A DNA stretch of 64,000 nucleotides, taken from JABDFW01 sp035550215. Its GTDB lineage: Bacteria > Bacteroidota > Bacteroidia > Chitinophagales > Chitinophagaceae. The translations under genes and the position numbers were made by a program. The stretch spans positions 248,001-312,000 of the forward strand of contig DASZPM010000027.1 of NCBI GenBank assembly GCA_035550215.1, written 5' to 3'. The notes below the pieces were generated by a model that saw nothing but the letters and a program-made list of their open reading frames with translations, was not told the DNA's origin and searched no databases. Below are positions 25,748-34,479 of the stretch, in pieces. Numbering within the stretch: the stretch's first letter is position 1; each line of letters opens with the position of its first letter.

Positions 25748-26665
25748 CTATTGCAAATCTTTCAGCCAGTCCTTTGCAAACTTTCGTGCGCTGTTTACAT
25801 ATTCTTTACCGCAGCGGAAATAAAATTTCCAGGCAGGCGGCTTGCTTTCGTAATCGGGGTTCACAAACACTTTTGTATTGCCTTCCTGTTTTAGCTGTGC
25901 TGTAAAATCAATATCAGCAGTTTGTTCAAGCATTTGCTGCAATTGTTTACGCAACTGGCTTTTATAATCGCTTGCTGCTGTTATTTTACGTTTGTTTTCT
26001 TCATTGTTATTTTTAATATCATTTTTTTCACCAAGCATTTCGTTGCGCACAGTGCGGGCGGCAAACAATTCTGCATATTTCTTTTTAAAAGCATCCTTGT
26101 TTGTTGCGTACAGTTGTTTTAGCATTTTGTCTTCTGTAATATCACTCCTGAAATTTTCTTTGCTCATGCCCATGGCGATAAACTGCGCATCATCCATCGC
26201 CAGCAGGCTGCTGTCGCCCTGCATTTCAGCGTCTAACTGCTGCGCAAATAGCTGCACCGCGTCCATGCCGGGCACTTGCATGTTTAGGGTATTGGTAAGT
26301 TCATCCAGTTTACTTTGTTTCATCTGTCCCCATTTTTCATCATTGGCATTAAAAGTCTCCATAGGGTATTGGCTGTTTAAATAAGCCTGATAGTCTGCTT
26401 TAAAACCCGGTGATTCTATATAATCCCGTACTGCCCTCGCTGCCGCGTTTACAGCGGCTTCCCTAACGCCTAAAGGCAGTTGCTTGCAGACCTGCTGCAT
26501 GGTATAGGTTACACCGTAAAAATCAAATTCGTCGTGGGAGAGTTGTTCAAGCGTTTTCTGCCTGGCTTCCTCCATGGTAGTGCCTATTTGCTGAAACACG
26601 TCACTTACGTAAGTGAATGACAGTAGCAGGATGCAGAAAAATGCAACAAGTATTATTTTAGGCAT
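25748..26665 (-). CDS. Hypothetical secreted helical protein
   Basis: This 305-residue protein has an N-terminal signal or anchor ('IILVAFFCILLLSFTYV'), and the rest is charged and mostly helical, rich in Lys, Glu and Gln. I recognise no domain. The C-terminus has 'PPAWKFYFRCGKEYVNSARKFAKDWL'. It ends directly against the TrmH-type gene with no room for a separate terminator. No function can be proposed. Confidence 0.65.
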   Translation of the reverse strand: MPKIILVAFFCILLLSFTYVSDVFQQIGTTMEEARQKTLEQLSHDEFDFYGVTYTMQQVCKQLPLGVREAAVNAAARAVRDYIESPGFKADYQAYLNSQYPMETFNANDEKWGQMKQSKLDELTNTLNMQVPGMDAVQLFAQQLDAEMQGDSSLLAMDDAQFIAMGMSKENFRSDITEDKMLKQLYATNKDAFKKKYAELFAARTVRNEMLGEKNDIKNNNEENKRKITAASDYKSQLRKQLQQMLEQTADIDFTAQLKQEGNTKVFVNPDYESKPPAWKFYFRCGKEYVNSARKFAKDWLKDLQ

Positions 26666-27042
26666 AAATTGCTGTTATATGGTTACTAATTTTTTTATGT
26701 TAAAATACTGGTTAATAAAACAAAGCCTTTTTGTAATTAGCAAACGGGCGCATGCGCTTAATAAGTGGTATTAAGACAATTTTTACTGTGAGGGTTTAGT
26801 TAGCCGCTACTTGCAGATAAGTGTAATTGATTTGCAGTAAGTTAGCGCCCCGCGACCCCTGTTTTCCCGGGAAAATGACTGGAAAAGGAGTGGAAAAAAG
26901 AAGGGGCTTGCGCATGTAGTTTCATTATTATGAGCTTTTCTTGAACAGCACGATTTTTTGTAAATTGCATTAGTAAAAGCCCTGCCTGTATATAGCAAAA
27001 CAGTTTTTTGGCCCGCTTTTTTGCAAAGTATTTTTATAAAAA
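26666..27042. other. Intergenic region with a 14-base palindrome
   Basis: This gene-free stretch is AT-rich and holds the perfect palindrome TTTTCCCGGGAAAA at 26862-26875. No stem-loop RNA, riboswitch or credible gene is seen. The minus-strand open frame at 26807-26998 lacks protein-like composition. Confidence 0.4.
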
Positions 27043-27063
27043 GCTCCCGGCAAAACCGGGAGC
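27043..27063 (-). terminator. Terminator of the CsbD gene
   Basis: Perfect GCTCCCGG/CCGGGAGC arms around a five-base loop are followed on the minus strand by TTTTT. It lies 24 bases after the csbD stop. Confidence 0.85.
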
Positions 27064-27086
27064 AATAAAAATTTCATCAATGGTGC

Positions 27087-27305
27087 TTATCGCCTGCCTG
27101 TGGGTGATGTATCATAATCATCATCACCGGCAAGCCATTTGCTTAATTGTTCTTTCGTCTGACCGGTTTTTTTCTGCAGCCTGCCCCATAGTTCATCTTC
27201 CCTGCCTTCTTCGTAAGTCAAATCGTCATCTGTTAAGTCGGCGTATGATTTTTTCAGCCTTCCTTTAAAAACATTCCAGTTGCCTTTCAATTCAAGATTG
27301 TTCAT
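27087..27305 (-). CDS. CsbD family stress protein
   Basis: This 72-residue hydrophilic protein has the CsbD pattern 'LELKGNWNVFKGRLKKSYADLTDDDL', 'EGREDELWGRLQKKTGQTKEQL'. Family members are general stress proteins of unknown mechanism. The sequence shows no signal peptide, so it is cytoplasmic. It is monocistronic, with its own terminator. Confidence 0.9.
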   Translation of the reverse strand: MNNLELKGNWNVFKGRLKKSYADLTDDDLTYEEGREDELWGRLQKKTGQTKEQLSKWLAGDDDYDTSPTGRR

Positions 27306-27491
27306 ATAATCATTTTTTAGGTTAACAATATGTAATGTATTTCAAGTATTATACCATGCTGTAAGGTTTTTTGTTAAAAGAGAACAGAAAGTGTTGCAGA
27401 ACAAAATTTTAAACTCCAATACAACAAATCACCGCCATTTGTGTCCTTTCACATTCTTTGTTACATTTACTTCTCTTTCCAAACTAACTTC

Positions 27492-28994
27492 ATGAAATCG
27501 TTACAACGCAGAAAATTTATTAAGCAGGCATTTATGGCAGGCGCAGGCACCACGGTTGCCGCAAATATGCTTCATGCGCAACAAGCAGCGCCCTGCGATA
27601 CGCAGGCCTTTGAAGAAACGACGGCACCGGCCAGCGGTAAAAAAATTATCGTGGCGGGTGCAGGTATTACAGGCTTATGCTGCGGGTATGAACTTATGAA
27701 AGCAGGGCATGATGTGGTTATACTGGAAGCTACGGGGCGTTACGGCGGCCACGTATATACAGGCCGCGATGGATTGAGCGATGGACTGTATGCCGATTTC
27801 GGGGCCGACCATATTACCAAGCCTGGTTACGAACGTTTTTTTGACTATGCTGAAGCATTTAACCTGCCGGTAATACCATACCCTTTTGCGGAGGGCTCGG
27901 ATGCAGCGCCCAATAAACACGCGCTGCGTATGCGTAACGGCAAGTTTTATACTGACGAGGAATTATACAGCCCGGAAACCTTGAAAAAGGAAGGCTTTAA
28001 TGAAAAAGAGATAGGAGTATTGTCTAACAAAGCAAGGCGCGATTTGCAGTGGTATTATTTAAAGCCTTACCTGGGCAAGTTTAAAGACCCATACCAACCT
28101 TTTGGTGTAGGGTATGACGAATATGACAATATACCTATATCGGATATTTATAAAAAGGAAGGCGCTTCTGATGCTGCCCTGCGTATGCTTGGGGGTAAAC
28201 ATTCCAATGCACTATACGTATTATGGCGTATGGCTATCATGCAAATGCGCGGCATACCGCCAAACGAGGGCGACACTTTTCATTTAAAGGATGGTAATGA
28301 GCAGTTACCCATGGCCTTTGCAAAAAGGCTTGGGGCAAGGGTAAAGCTTAACCACCCCATTACATCCATAACGCAAACAGGTACAGGTGTAACAGTTACC
28401 TATAAACCTTATGGTAAAGATGATGAACAGGAAATGAATGCTGATTACCTGGTTAACTGTATTACACTGCCGGTTTTTAGAAACATACCTGTTACACCGG
28501 CGCTGTCAACGGAGAAACAATACGTGGTTGACAACCTTAATTATTCATCACATCCGTTTTTTGTGTTTGAATGCAGCACGCGTTTTTGGCTTGATGACGG
28601 GTTTAAAAGCATCAATATGGAGTTTGAACACCCGGATATATCTTCTATTTGGGAAGAAACAAATCATGTTGATTCAACCCGTATTATTTTGAAAGCTTTT
28701 GGCCCGGGTGGCCTGTCAGCCCAGCGTGTGCTGGCTGCCTTCAGAGAAGTGTATCCGGGCAAGCATGATACTATAGAGCAGGCATTGACAAAAGACTGGA
28801 CGGTGGACACCTTTGCACCTGCCTGCGAGATGGAACCATTCCCAATAGGAGAGATGCACAAATTTTGGCCGCAGATAATGTTGCCCGAAGAAAGAATATA
28901 TTTTGCGGGCACTTATGCAGATAATATGAGCCGTGGCATGGAATCATGCCTGCGCTCGGCGCAGCGTGTTGCAAAAGAAATTAGTAAACTGTAA
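27492..28994 (+). CDS. Tat-exported flavin amine oxidase
   Basis: This 500-residue FAD enzyme starts with a twin-arginine signal ('LQRRKFIKQAFMAGAG', cleavage near 'LHAQQA'). The dinucleotide-binding 'VAGAGITGLCCGYELMKAG' begins at residue 54, followed by 'VVILEATGRYGGHVYT', the typical GG motif of monoamine and L-amino-acid oxidases. The C-terminal FAD motif is 'EERIYFAGTYADNMSRGMES'. It would oxidise an amine or amino acid in the periplasm; the substrate is unknown. The cytochrome gene 13 bases downstream suggests electrons pass to a haem protein and not only to oxygen. Confidence 0.85.
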   Translation: MKSLQRRKFIKQAFMAGAGTTVAANMLHAQQAAPCDTQAFEETTAPASGKKIIVAGAGITGLCCGYELMKAGHDVVILEATGRYGGHVYTGRDGLSDGLYADFGADHITKPGYERFFDYAEAFNLPVIPYPFAEGSDAAPNKHALRMRNGKFYTDEELYSPETLKKEGFNEKEIGVLSNKARRDLQWYYLKPYLGKFKDPYQPFGVGYDEYDNIPISDIYKKEGASDAALRMLGGKHSNALYVLWRMAIMQMRGIPPNEGDTFHLKDGNEQLPMAFAKRLGARVKLNHPITSITQTGTGVTVTYKPYGKDDEQEMNADYLVNCITLPVFRNIPVTPALSTEKQYVVDNLNYSSHPFFVFECSTRFWLDDGFKSINMEFEHPDISSIWEETNHVDSTRIILKAFGPGGLSAQRVLAAFREVYPGKHDTIEQALTKDWTVDTFAPACEMEPFPIGEMHKFWPQIMLPEERIYFAGTYADNMSRGMESCLRSAQRVAKEISKL

Positions 28995-29007
28995 TTATAC
29001 CAGGCTT

Positions 29008-29748
29008 GTGAAATTACATTATGTTATGTATGCCGGCATTTCGGCCGTATTTGCCGGAGCGGTATTTGTCAACTTCGCTTCACCGGTAAAAAATAAATAC
29101 CAGCAGGAAAACCATGTGCCGGTGGTAAAAATTACGAGGCCCTCAGACGAAAGTTCTTTTCCGCTAAATGTACCCACGGGGTATAATATTACCGTGTCTG
29201 ACAAAGAAGACGGGGACAGCCGCTATGGCGAAATAAATAGCAAGGAAGTATTGTTACAGGTAAAATATTTCGCCGACTCTTCAAAGGAGCCTTCATCGCG
29301 CGGTTCGTTAAACGATGCGCAGGGGCTGGCAATTATACGGGCATCCAATTGTTTTAACTGTCATGCTTTCTCCTCAAAGGGCATTGGCCCCTCCTTTAGC
29401 GACCTTGTTAAAAAATATGCACCCACTGCTGTCAATATTACACTTGTTGCAAAACATGTAAAAGATGGCTCAACGGGTATTTGGGGCAATGTAACCATGC
29501 CAACGCATCCTGAACTGACGTACAGCGACGCACAGGTTATTGTAGACTGGATACTGAAGAAATCGTGTGCAGAAGGAACAGATTATTATATCGGCGCTGC
29601 GGGTACATTCAGGCTAAAACCCCCTGCGGGCGCACCTGCAAACGGCGTATATATGCTTACAGCTAGCTATATAGACCACGGTATTAAAACGGACTCAACC
29701 AAACCGCACCTGGAAGGAAGCGATGTAATATTTGTGAAAGCGAAATAA
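29008..29748 (+). CDS. c-type cytochrome paired with the flavin oxidase
   Basis: This 246-residue exported protein has a hydrophobic signal ('MYAGISAVFAGAVFVNFASP'). Next comes a beta-rich segment ('VPVVKITRPSDESSFPL') like those in membrane-bound dehydrogenase cytochromes, and a class I cytochrome c domain with CFNCH at residues 115-119 and the distal Met in 'NVTMPTHPELTYSDAQVIVDWIL'. GTG 29008 or ATG 29026 may be the start. It probably accepts electrons from the adjacent oxidase. Confidence 0.85.
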   Translation: MKLHYVMYAGISAVFAGAVFVNFASPVKNKYQQENHVPVVKITRPSDESSFPLNVPTGYNITVSDKEDGDSRYGEINSKEVLLQVKYFADSSKEPSSRGSLNDAQGLAIIRASNCFNCHAFSSKGIGPSFSDLVKKYAPTAVNITLVAKHVKDGSTGIWGNVTMPTHPELTYSDAQVIVDWILKKSCAEGTDYYIGAAGTFRLKPPAGAPANGVYMLTASYIDHGIKTDSTKPHLEGSDVIFVKAK

Positions 29749-29750
29749 TG

Positions 29751-31832
29751 TTATTGATAAACCTCAACAGTTACATGAAAAGTATGCCTTTGGCCTATGG
29801 AATCCATGGTTTCAATAGTAAGCTTTTTCCTGAAGGTATCGGTGTCATCTTTATCTTCCTTCACGGCTATAAGTGTGGTATTAGCCGCAGCAGTTACTGA
29901 CAGGCCATTACCATTGTTCCATGAATAGCTGTTGCCCGACTGGTCAAACTTTGCCGGTATATAAGCAGCACTAACCTGTGGCGCCAAATAATTGTAAGCA
30001 TATCCCGAGGCTGTGTTATTGTATTGCACCGCAACATCGCCGCCTAAATCTCCAATAGCCTGGTGTTTTGGCTGGGTTGCCCCATAAACTCTTTTTATTG
30101 AATCCACGTATCTTTTTAATTCCTGCGTTTTTTGCCTTACCTCACTTTGCCGGTTTGTAAGCCTTATTGTTTTGCCCGTATGCTGGCGCAGGGTAATTGT
30201 ACCGTCTGAGCTTATAACGCCGTCATCACCATCACTATTGTCTTTATCCCGGTTATCGGCTGATAACTGCAGGTTTGCCACCGATTTTTGAGCAACGGCA
30301 AATGACTTATTAATTATTTGTTTCAGGTCTAAGCCGTATACGGTTAAATTTTTTCCCTCAAGTTCTTTATTCAGTTCTTTACCGGCAGCAGTCATTCCCT
30401 TATTAATATTAGCCCATTCAATAGTCTTTAGCTGGCTTGCCGCATTATTCACCAGGGTTTTTAAGGTGGCGGAGTCAGTATATGTTTTAACCAAATTGGT
30501 TAACTCTGTAGAACTTAGCTGTTTCATCGCTGTGTTTACAGCATCGCTTGCCTGCGTAAATACCTGGGGCAGATCAGTGCTTATTGTTTGCACCCTTGAC
30601 AACGCAGCCGGCACAACATTAGCAACTGCTTTGCTGGTAATATTCACTGCGGCTTCCTGGAAGTCTTTTGAAGCATCTTCGGCGGCTTTGCTCACTTCTT
30701 CTTTAAAGGGTTTGTTCATAAATGATAACGGGTTAAATAACGGGTTATCTATTTTTATGGCCAGTGGCTCCATTACAACCGGTTGTGCTGCCGATGCAGT
30801 TTTAGGAGCTGCTGTTTTTACCCCGGGCGAAAACCATGCAACAGAACTTAGCAAGCCGGTAATAAGCAGCAAGGCAAACAGGCGGTTACGGTATTGAAAA
30901 GTTTTTTCTTTTTGGTTAAGCATGCGCTTAACCCTCCACAGCAAATCATTTTCTTTGCCCGCAGCGTTCATAGCAAAAGCCGGTGCCTGCTGCATATACG
31001 CGATGCGTAATAACGCTTCCGCATAGGTAGAAGGGTCATATTGAAACTGCAGTACCCAATCATCGCAACTGTTTTCTCTCTCTCTTTTAATGGCTTTGCC
31101 AAGCAGTTGTATAAAGGGGTTGAAGAACAGGCTTATCTCGATGATTGATTGAACAATATTAATGATATAGTCCGCCCTTTTAATATGCGCCAGTTCATGC
31201 AGTATTACCGCTTCAAGCTGGTAGGTGGTTAAATTATTAATGCTGGCCAGGGGTATTAAGATGAGCGGTTTTAAAAAGCCGACGGTGAGCGGGCTTTTAA
31301 CCAGTTCAGATACATAAATGCCAACCGGGTGTTTTATATTAAGCAGGTCAGATATTCTTTTTACAAAAAGCCGCCATTGTACATCAATTTTCTGCAGGCC
31401 CTGCGTTTTTATAAGCACCGTTTGGCGGTAACCCTTCATCCATCTTACGGCTAAAATAAACAGCAGGCATATATAAGCTACTGACAGGTAAGGAAGGTAT
31501 TTTTCGCTTTTTGATATAACATTTAATAAAATGGAAGAGAAACTGTAGGTGTCTGTATGAAACACAAACGCGTTGCTGCTATTTAATCCTGAATATTTTA
31601 ACAGGGCTATAGCCTCGCTGCATTTTACATAATAAAATTGCAGGCTTACCAAAAACCATACAAAGGCGCCAAACTGCGCAGCAAGCGCAATTTTATATTT
31701 TGCCCGCGATGGTAATTTAAATAGTACACTAATGCCCGCAACCACTAACCACAACAATGCCGCTTGCCACAAACTGCCGGCTATTGCGTACCCCAAAGCC
31801 TGTAAAAATGCTGATTGGGATAGCACCTGCAT
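29751..31832 (-). CDS. M56 (BlaR1/MecR1-like) membrane metallopeptidase
   Basis: This 693-residue protein has four N-terminal membrane helices and a zinc protease motif 'HELAH' at residues 212-216, with 'RERENSCDDWVL' supplying a likely further ligand. A fifth hydrophobic segment lies near 313-332. The long periplasmic C-terminus is low-complexity, rich in Ala, Ser and Thr, and does not look like the penicillin-binding sensor of true BlaR1. Its ligand is therefore unknown. It is expected to inactivate the BlaI-like repressor encoded three bases upstream. It converges with the cytochrome gene, with two bases between them. Confidence 0.88.
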   Translation of the reverse strand: MQVLSQSAFLQALGYAIAGSLWQAALLWLVVAGISVLFKLPSRAKYKIALAAQFGAFVWFLVSLQFYYVKCSEAIALLKYSGLNSSNAFVFHTDTYSFSSILLNVISKSEKYLPYLSVAYICLLFILAVRWMKGYRQTVLIKTQGLQKIDVQWRLFVKRISDLLNIKHPVGIYVSELVKSPLTVGFLKPLILIPLASINNLTTYQLEAVILHELAHIKRADYIINIVQSIIEISLFFNPFIQLLGKAIKRERENSCDDWVLQFQYDPSTYAEALLRIAYMQQAPAFAMNAAGKENDLLWRVKRMLNQKEKTFQYRNRLFALLLITGLLSSVAWFSPGVKTAAPKTASAAQPVVMEPLAIKIDNPLFNPLSFMNKPFKEEVSKAAEDASKDFQEAAVNITSKAVANVVPAALSRVQTISTDLPQVFTQASDAVNTAMKQLSSTELTNLVKTYTDSATLKTLVNNAASQLKTIEWANINKGMTAAGKELNKELEGKNLTVYGLDLKQIINKSFAVAQKSVANLQLSADNRDKDNSDGDDGVISSDGTITLRQHTGKTIRLTNRQSEVRQKTQELKRYVDSIKRVYGATQPKHQAIGDLGGDVAVQYNNTASGYAYNYLAPQVSAAYIPAKFDQSGNSYSWNNGNGLSVTAAANTTLIAVKEDKDDTDTFRKKLTIETMDSIGQRHTFHVTVEVYQ

Positions 31833-31835
31833 AGT

Positions 31836-32219
31836 TTATTGTTTTTTTAGGTTGTCTAATAACTTTTGAATTTCGTCCAGTTCTTCTTTGCTGGTACTTT
31901 GTGAACCCAGCGCCTGCATAACCAATTGCGATGCAGAGCCGCCAAATAATGAATTAACCATTTTGCCAACCATCTGTTTTTGGGTTTTATCCTTGCTGAT
32001 GTTTGGCTGGTAAATATGTGTTTTGTTGGAATCGTCTCTTTTCACCAACCCCTTTTCAAACATTATCTGCATTAATTTAAGGGTGGTGGTATAACCACAG
32101 TCTTTTACTTTGCTCATCTCTTCATGCACTTCCCTTACGGTTGCACTGCTTTTGTCCCACAAAACCTGGAGTATTTCCAGTTCGCTTTCGGTAGGTTTTA
32201 TATTTTTTAAGCTGCCCAT
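31836..32219 (-). CDS. BlaI/MecI/CopY-family repressor
   Basis: This 127-residue protein has the winged-helix domain typical of the family: 'PTESELEILQVLWDKSSATVREVHEEM', 'GYTTTLKLMQIMFEKGLVKR' and a C-terminal dimerisation helix. It would repress its own operon with the M56 peptidase until cleaved. A dyad lies just upstream of the start codon and overlaps the expected transcription start. Confidence 0.93.
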   Translation of the reverse strand: MGSLKNIKPTESELEILQVLWDKSSATVREVHEEMSKVKDCGYTTTLKLMQIMFEKGLVKRDDSNKTHIYQPNISKDKTQKQMVGKMVNSLFGGSASQLVMQALGSQSTSKEELDEIQKLLDNLKKQ

Positions 32220-32223
32220 GTTT

Positions 32224-32239
32224 TACGAATTATTTCGTA
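32224..32239 (-). promoter_or_regulatory. Operator-like dyad of the BlaI/M56 operon
   Basis: TACGAA and TTCGTA form a perfect 6-base inverted repeat with a 4-base centre. It lies between the start codon and the -7 box, over the expected start of transcription. The family binds dyads of this size, classically TACA/TGTA, so this is a good candidate for autoregulation. Confidence 0.55.
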
Positions 32240-32240
32240 T

Positions 32241-32270
32241 CAAATGTAGTAATAGTTTTCAAACCGCAAA
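32241..32270 (-). promoter_or_regulatory. Promoter of the BlaI/M56 operon
   Basis: On the minus strand TTTG (32267-32270), an 18-base spacer and TACATTTG (32241-32248) match the Bacteroidota -33/-7 consensus almost ideally. Confidence 0.6.
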
Positions 32271-32483
32271 AACATAATTTTATTTTTAGCAAATTTTAAC
32301 TTACCCGCGGCGATATAAGTGTATGTAAAGGGAACGGGGATTTTTAAAAAAGGTTACAGCCAATGGCAAAATTTAATAAAGCAATTTAATTTGCGGTGCT
32401 GTGTATTTGTGGCTAATATAACATGTTAACAACAGTTTTTCAATTACTTTTACCGGCCATAAATACTTATCACCGCACAGGGA

Positions 32484-33587
32484 ATGAAGAAACTTGACTG
32501 GTACATATTAAAGAAATTTCTCACCACTTTTTTCTTTTGCATATTTCTCTTTACCCTTATTGCCGTAGTTGTTGATATAAGTGAAAAAACGGATGACTTT
32601 ATTAAATCAAACCTGGGATTTGAAGGCCTTATTATGCAATATTATATTGGTTTTATACCTTATATAATTGCGTTACTTTTCCCCCTTTTTGTATTAATAG
32701 CGGTGGTATTCTTCACTTCCAAAATGGCAGGCAAAAGCGAAATTGTCGCCATTCTGGCCAGTGGCACAAGCTTCAGGCGGTTCCTCGTCCCGTATTTCAT
32801 TGGGGGAGGCCTTCTCGGTCTTCTATTGTTATTTGGCGCACATTACGTAATACCCAGGGCCAACGGTATTAGGGGTAATTTTGAAACTAAGTATGTAAAT
32901 GGCGGCAGCAGCTATAACGCGATACTGTTTAAGAATAATGATATTTATGAGCGGCTTGATTCCTTCACTTATTTCGGCATCCGCAATTATGATACCGCGC
33001 GTAAATACGGGGGGCCTTTCTTCCTGCACCGCCTGAAGGGAGCTACCCAACTGGTGTATAATTTACGGGCCGAAAGCATTAGCTGGGACACTACGAAGGG
33101 TAGGAACGTATGGGTGCTGAACGGTGTTTTTGAAAGAACTATTACGGGAATGAAAGAAAGTATTAAAGTAACCACGCGCCGGGATATGCCTGAATTTAAG
33201 CTTAAACCCTTTGATTTAAGCCACGACGAATTTGCCAAAGACAGGTTGCCCACACCGGAACTAACTCATTTTATTAAGTTAGAAGAATTAAGAGGAGCGG
33301 AGGATGTAAATACACTAAAAGTTGAGCGCTACCGGCGTACAGCCACCTCTGTTACGGTATTGATACTTACCCTGATTGGCGCCACTGTTGCCAGTAAAAA
33401 AGTACGCGGTGGCAGTGGCGCGCATTTGGCCATAGCATTTCTTATAGGTATCCTGTTTATTTTAATGGACAGGTTTTCCACCATTTTCTCGTCAAAAGGC
33501 AACCTGCCGCCCATTATCGCCGCATGGATACCTAACACAGTATTTATAATTGTTACGTATTTCCTGTACAGGCGTGCGCCTAAATGA
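32484..33587 (+). CDS. LptF/LptG-family permease (YjgP/YjgQ)
   Basis: This 367-residue protein starts 'MKKLDWYILKKFLTTFFFCIFLFTLIAVVVD', typical of the family. It has three N-terminal and three C-terminal membrane helices around a beta-jellyroll periplasmic domain (about 120-270). The family extracts lipopolysaccharide from the inner membrane together with LptB. Bacteroidota usually carry two such genes at separate loci, so LptF versus LptG cannot be decided. It ends six bases before a converging gene. Confidence 0.88.
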   Translation: MKKLDWYILKKFLTTFFFCIFLFTLIAVVVDISEKTDDFIKSNLGFEGLIMQYYIGFIPYIIALLFPLFVLIAVVFFTSKMAGKSEIVAILASGTSFRRFLVPYFIGGGLLGLLLLFGAHYVIPRANGIRGNFETKYVNGGSSYNAILFKNNDIYERLDSFTYFGIRNYDTARKYGGPFFLHRLKGATQLVYNLRAESISWDTTKGRNVWVLNGVFERTITGMKESIKVTTRRDMPEFKLKPFDLSHDEFAKDRLPTPELTHFIKLEELRGAEDVNTLKVERYRRTATSVTVLILTLIGATVASKKVRGGSGAHLAIAFLIGILFILMDRFSTIFSSKGNLPPIIAAWIPNTVFIIVTYFLYRRAPK

Positions 33588-33593
33588 TCGCGG

Positions 33594-34418
33594 TTAATTC
33601 AATTTAATTTCAAATACAGCAGGCCAGTCTTTGCCGGTAACATAAAAGCTTTTCTTTGCGGGGTCGTAGGCTATGCCGTTCAGCACATTGCCTTCCTCAT
33701 ACCATTCGTCAGGTTCAGGCATGCCATTTTTATCCAGTAAGCCTGCCATGTCCATCTTCCCGGTTACCTTGCCGGTAACGGGGTCTATTTTAACAATGGT
33801 ATTGGTTTGCCATATATTGGCATATACGCTTCCATCAACGTACTCCAATTCATTCAGGTAAGTTACAGGCCCGTAGTTATCCGTTACACCTGTTATCCGT
33901 TTTATTTTAAAAGTTTCCGGGTCTACAAAATACAGGTTGCTGCTCCCATTGCTTATAATCAACTCTGAATCGTTGTGGGTCATTCCCCAGCCTTCGCCGG
34001 TAACCCATTCAAACTCCTTCACCTTTTTAAAGGTGGCCGTATCATACACAAAAACCGTTTTTTCTTTATAAGTTAACTGGTACAACTTGTTGTTAATGAC
34101 GGAGATACCCTCGCCAAAATACTGCTTGTCCAGCTTAACCATTCTTTCAGGTTTACCCGTAGCAAGATTATTCTTGCGTAACTCACTGCTGCCGTAATTG
34201 CCTGTACTTTCCCACAAGGCGTTATTTAACCAAAACAGGCCTTCGGTATACGATGATGTATCATGGGGGTAAGTTTTTATGATGGTGTAACCGATAGCAG
34301 GCGGGGCCGGGTTGGTATTATTTTCGGGCGTAGTTAATTTATTGTCTTCCGGGTTATTATTACCGCAGGATAAAAGTAAAGCCATCACCGCGGCTGCCGC
34401 AAATTGTTTTAAGTACAT
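33594..34418 (-). CDS. Glutaminyl-peptide cyclotransferase lipoprotein
   Basis: This 274-residue protein has a lipobox ('VMALLLSCGNN') and a beta-propeller of the plant/bacterial glutamine cyclotransferase type. It includes 'YPHDTSSYTEGLFWLNNALWESTGNYG' near 50-77 and 'NELEYVDGSVYANIWQTNTIVKI' near 190-212. It forms N-terminal pyroglutamate on exported peptides. It is probably anchored in a membrane facing the periplasm. Confidence 0.88.
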   Translation of the reverse strand: MYLKQFAAAAVMALLLSCGNNNPEDNKLTTPENNTNPAPPAIGYTIIKTYPHDTSSYTEGLFWLNNALWESTGNYGSSELRKNNLATGKPERMVKLDKQYFGEGISVINNKLYQLTYKEKTVFVYDTATFKKVKEFEWVTGEGWGMTHNDSELIISNGSSNLYFVDPETFKIKRITGVTDNYGPVTYLNELEYVDGSVYANIWQTNTIVKIDPVTGKVTGKMDMAGLLDKNGMPEPDEWYEEGNVLNGIAYDPAKKSFYVTGKDWPAVFEIKLN

Positions 34419-34479
34419 ATATAAACTGGATAAAATAATTATTGAGTGCGAATATAATTTGACTTAGCTTAAAATTATG

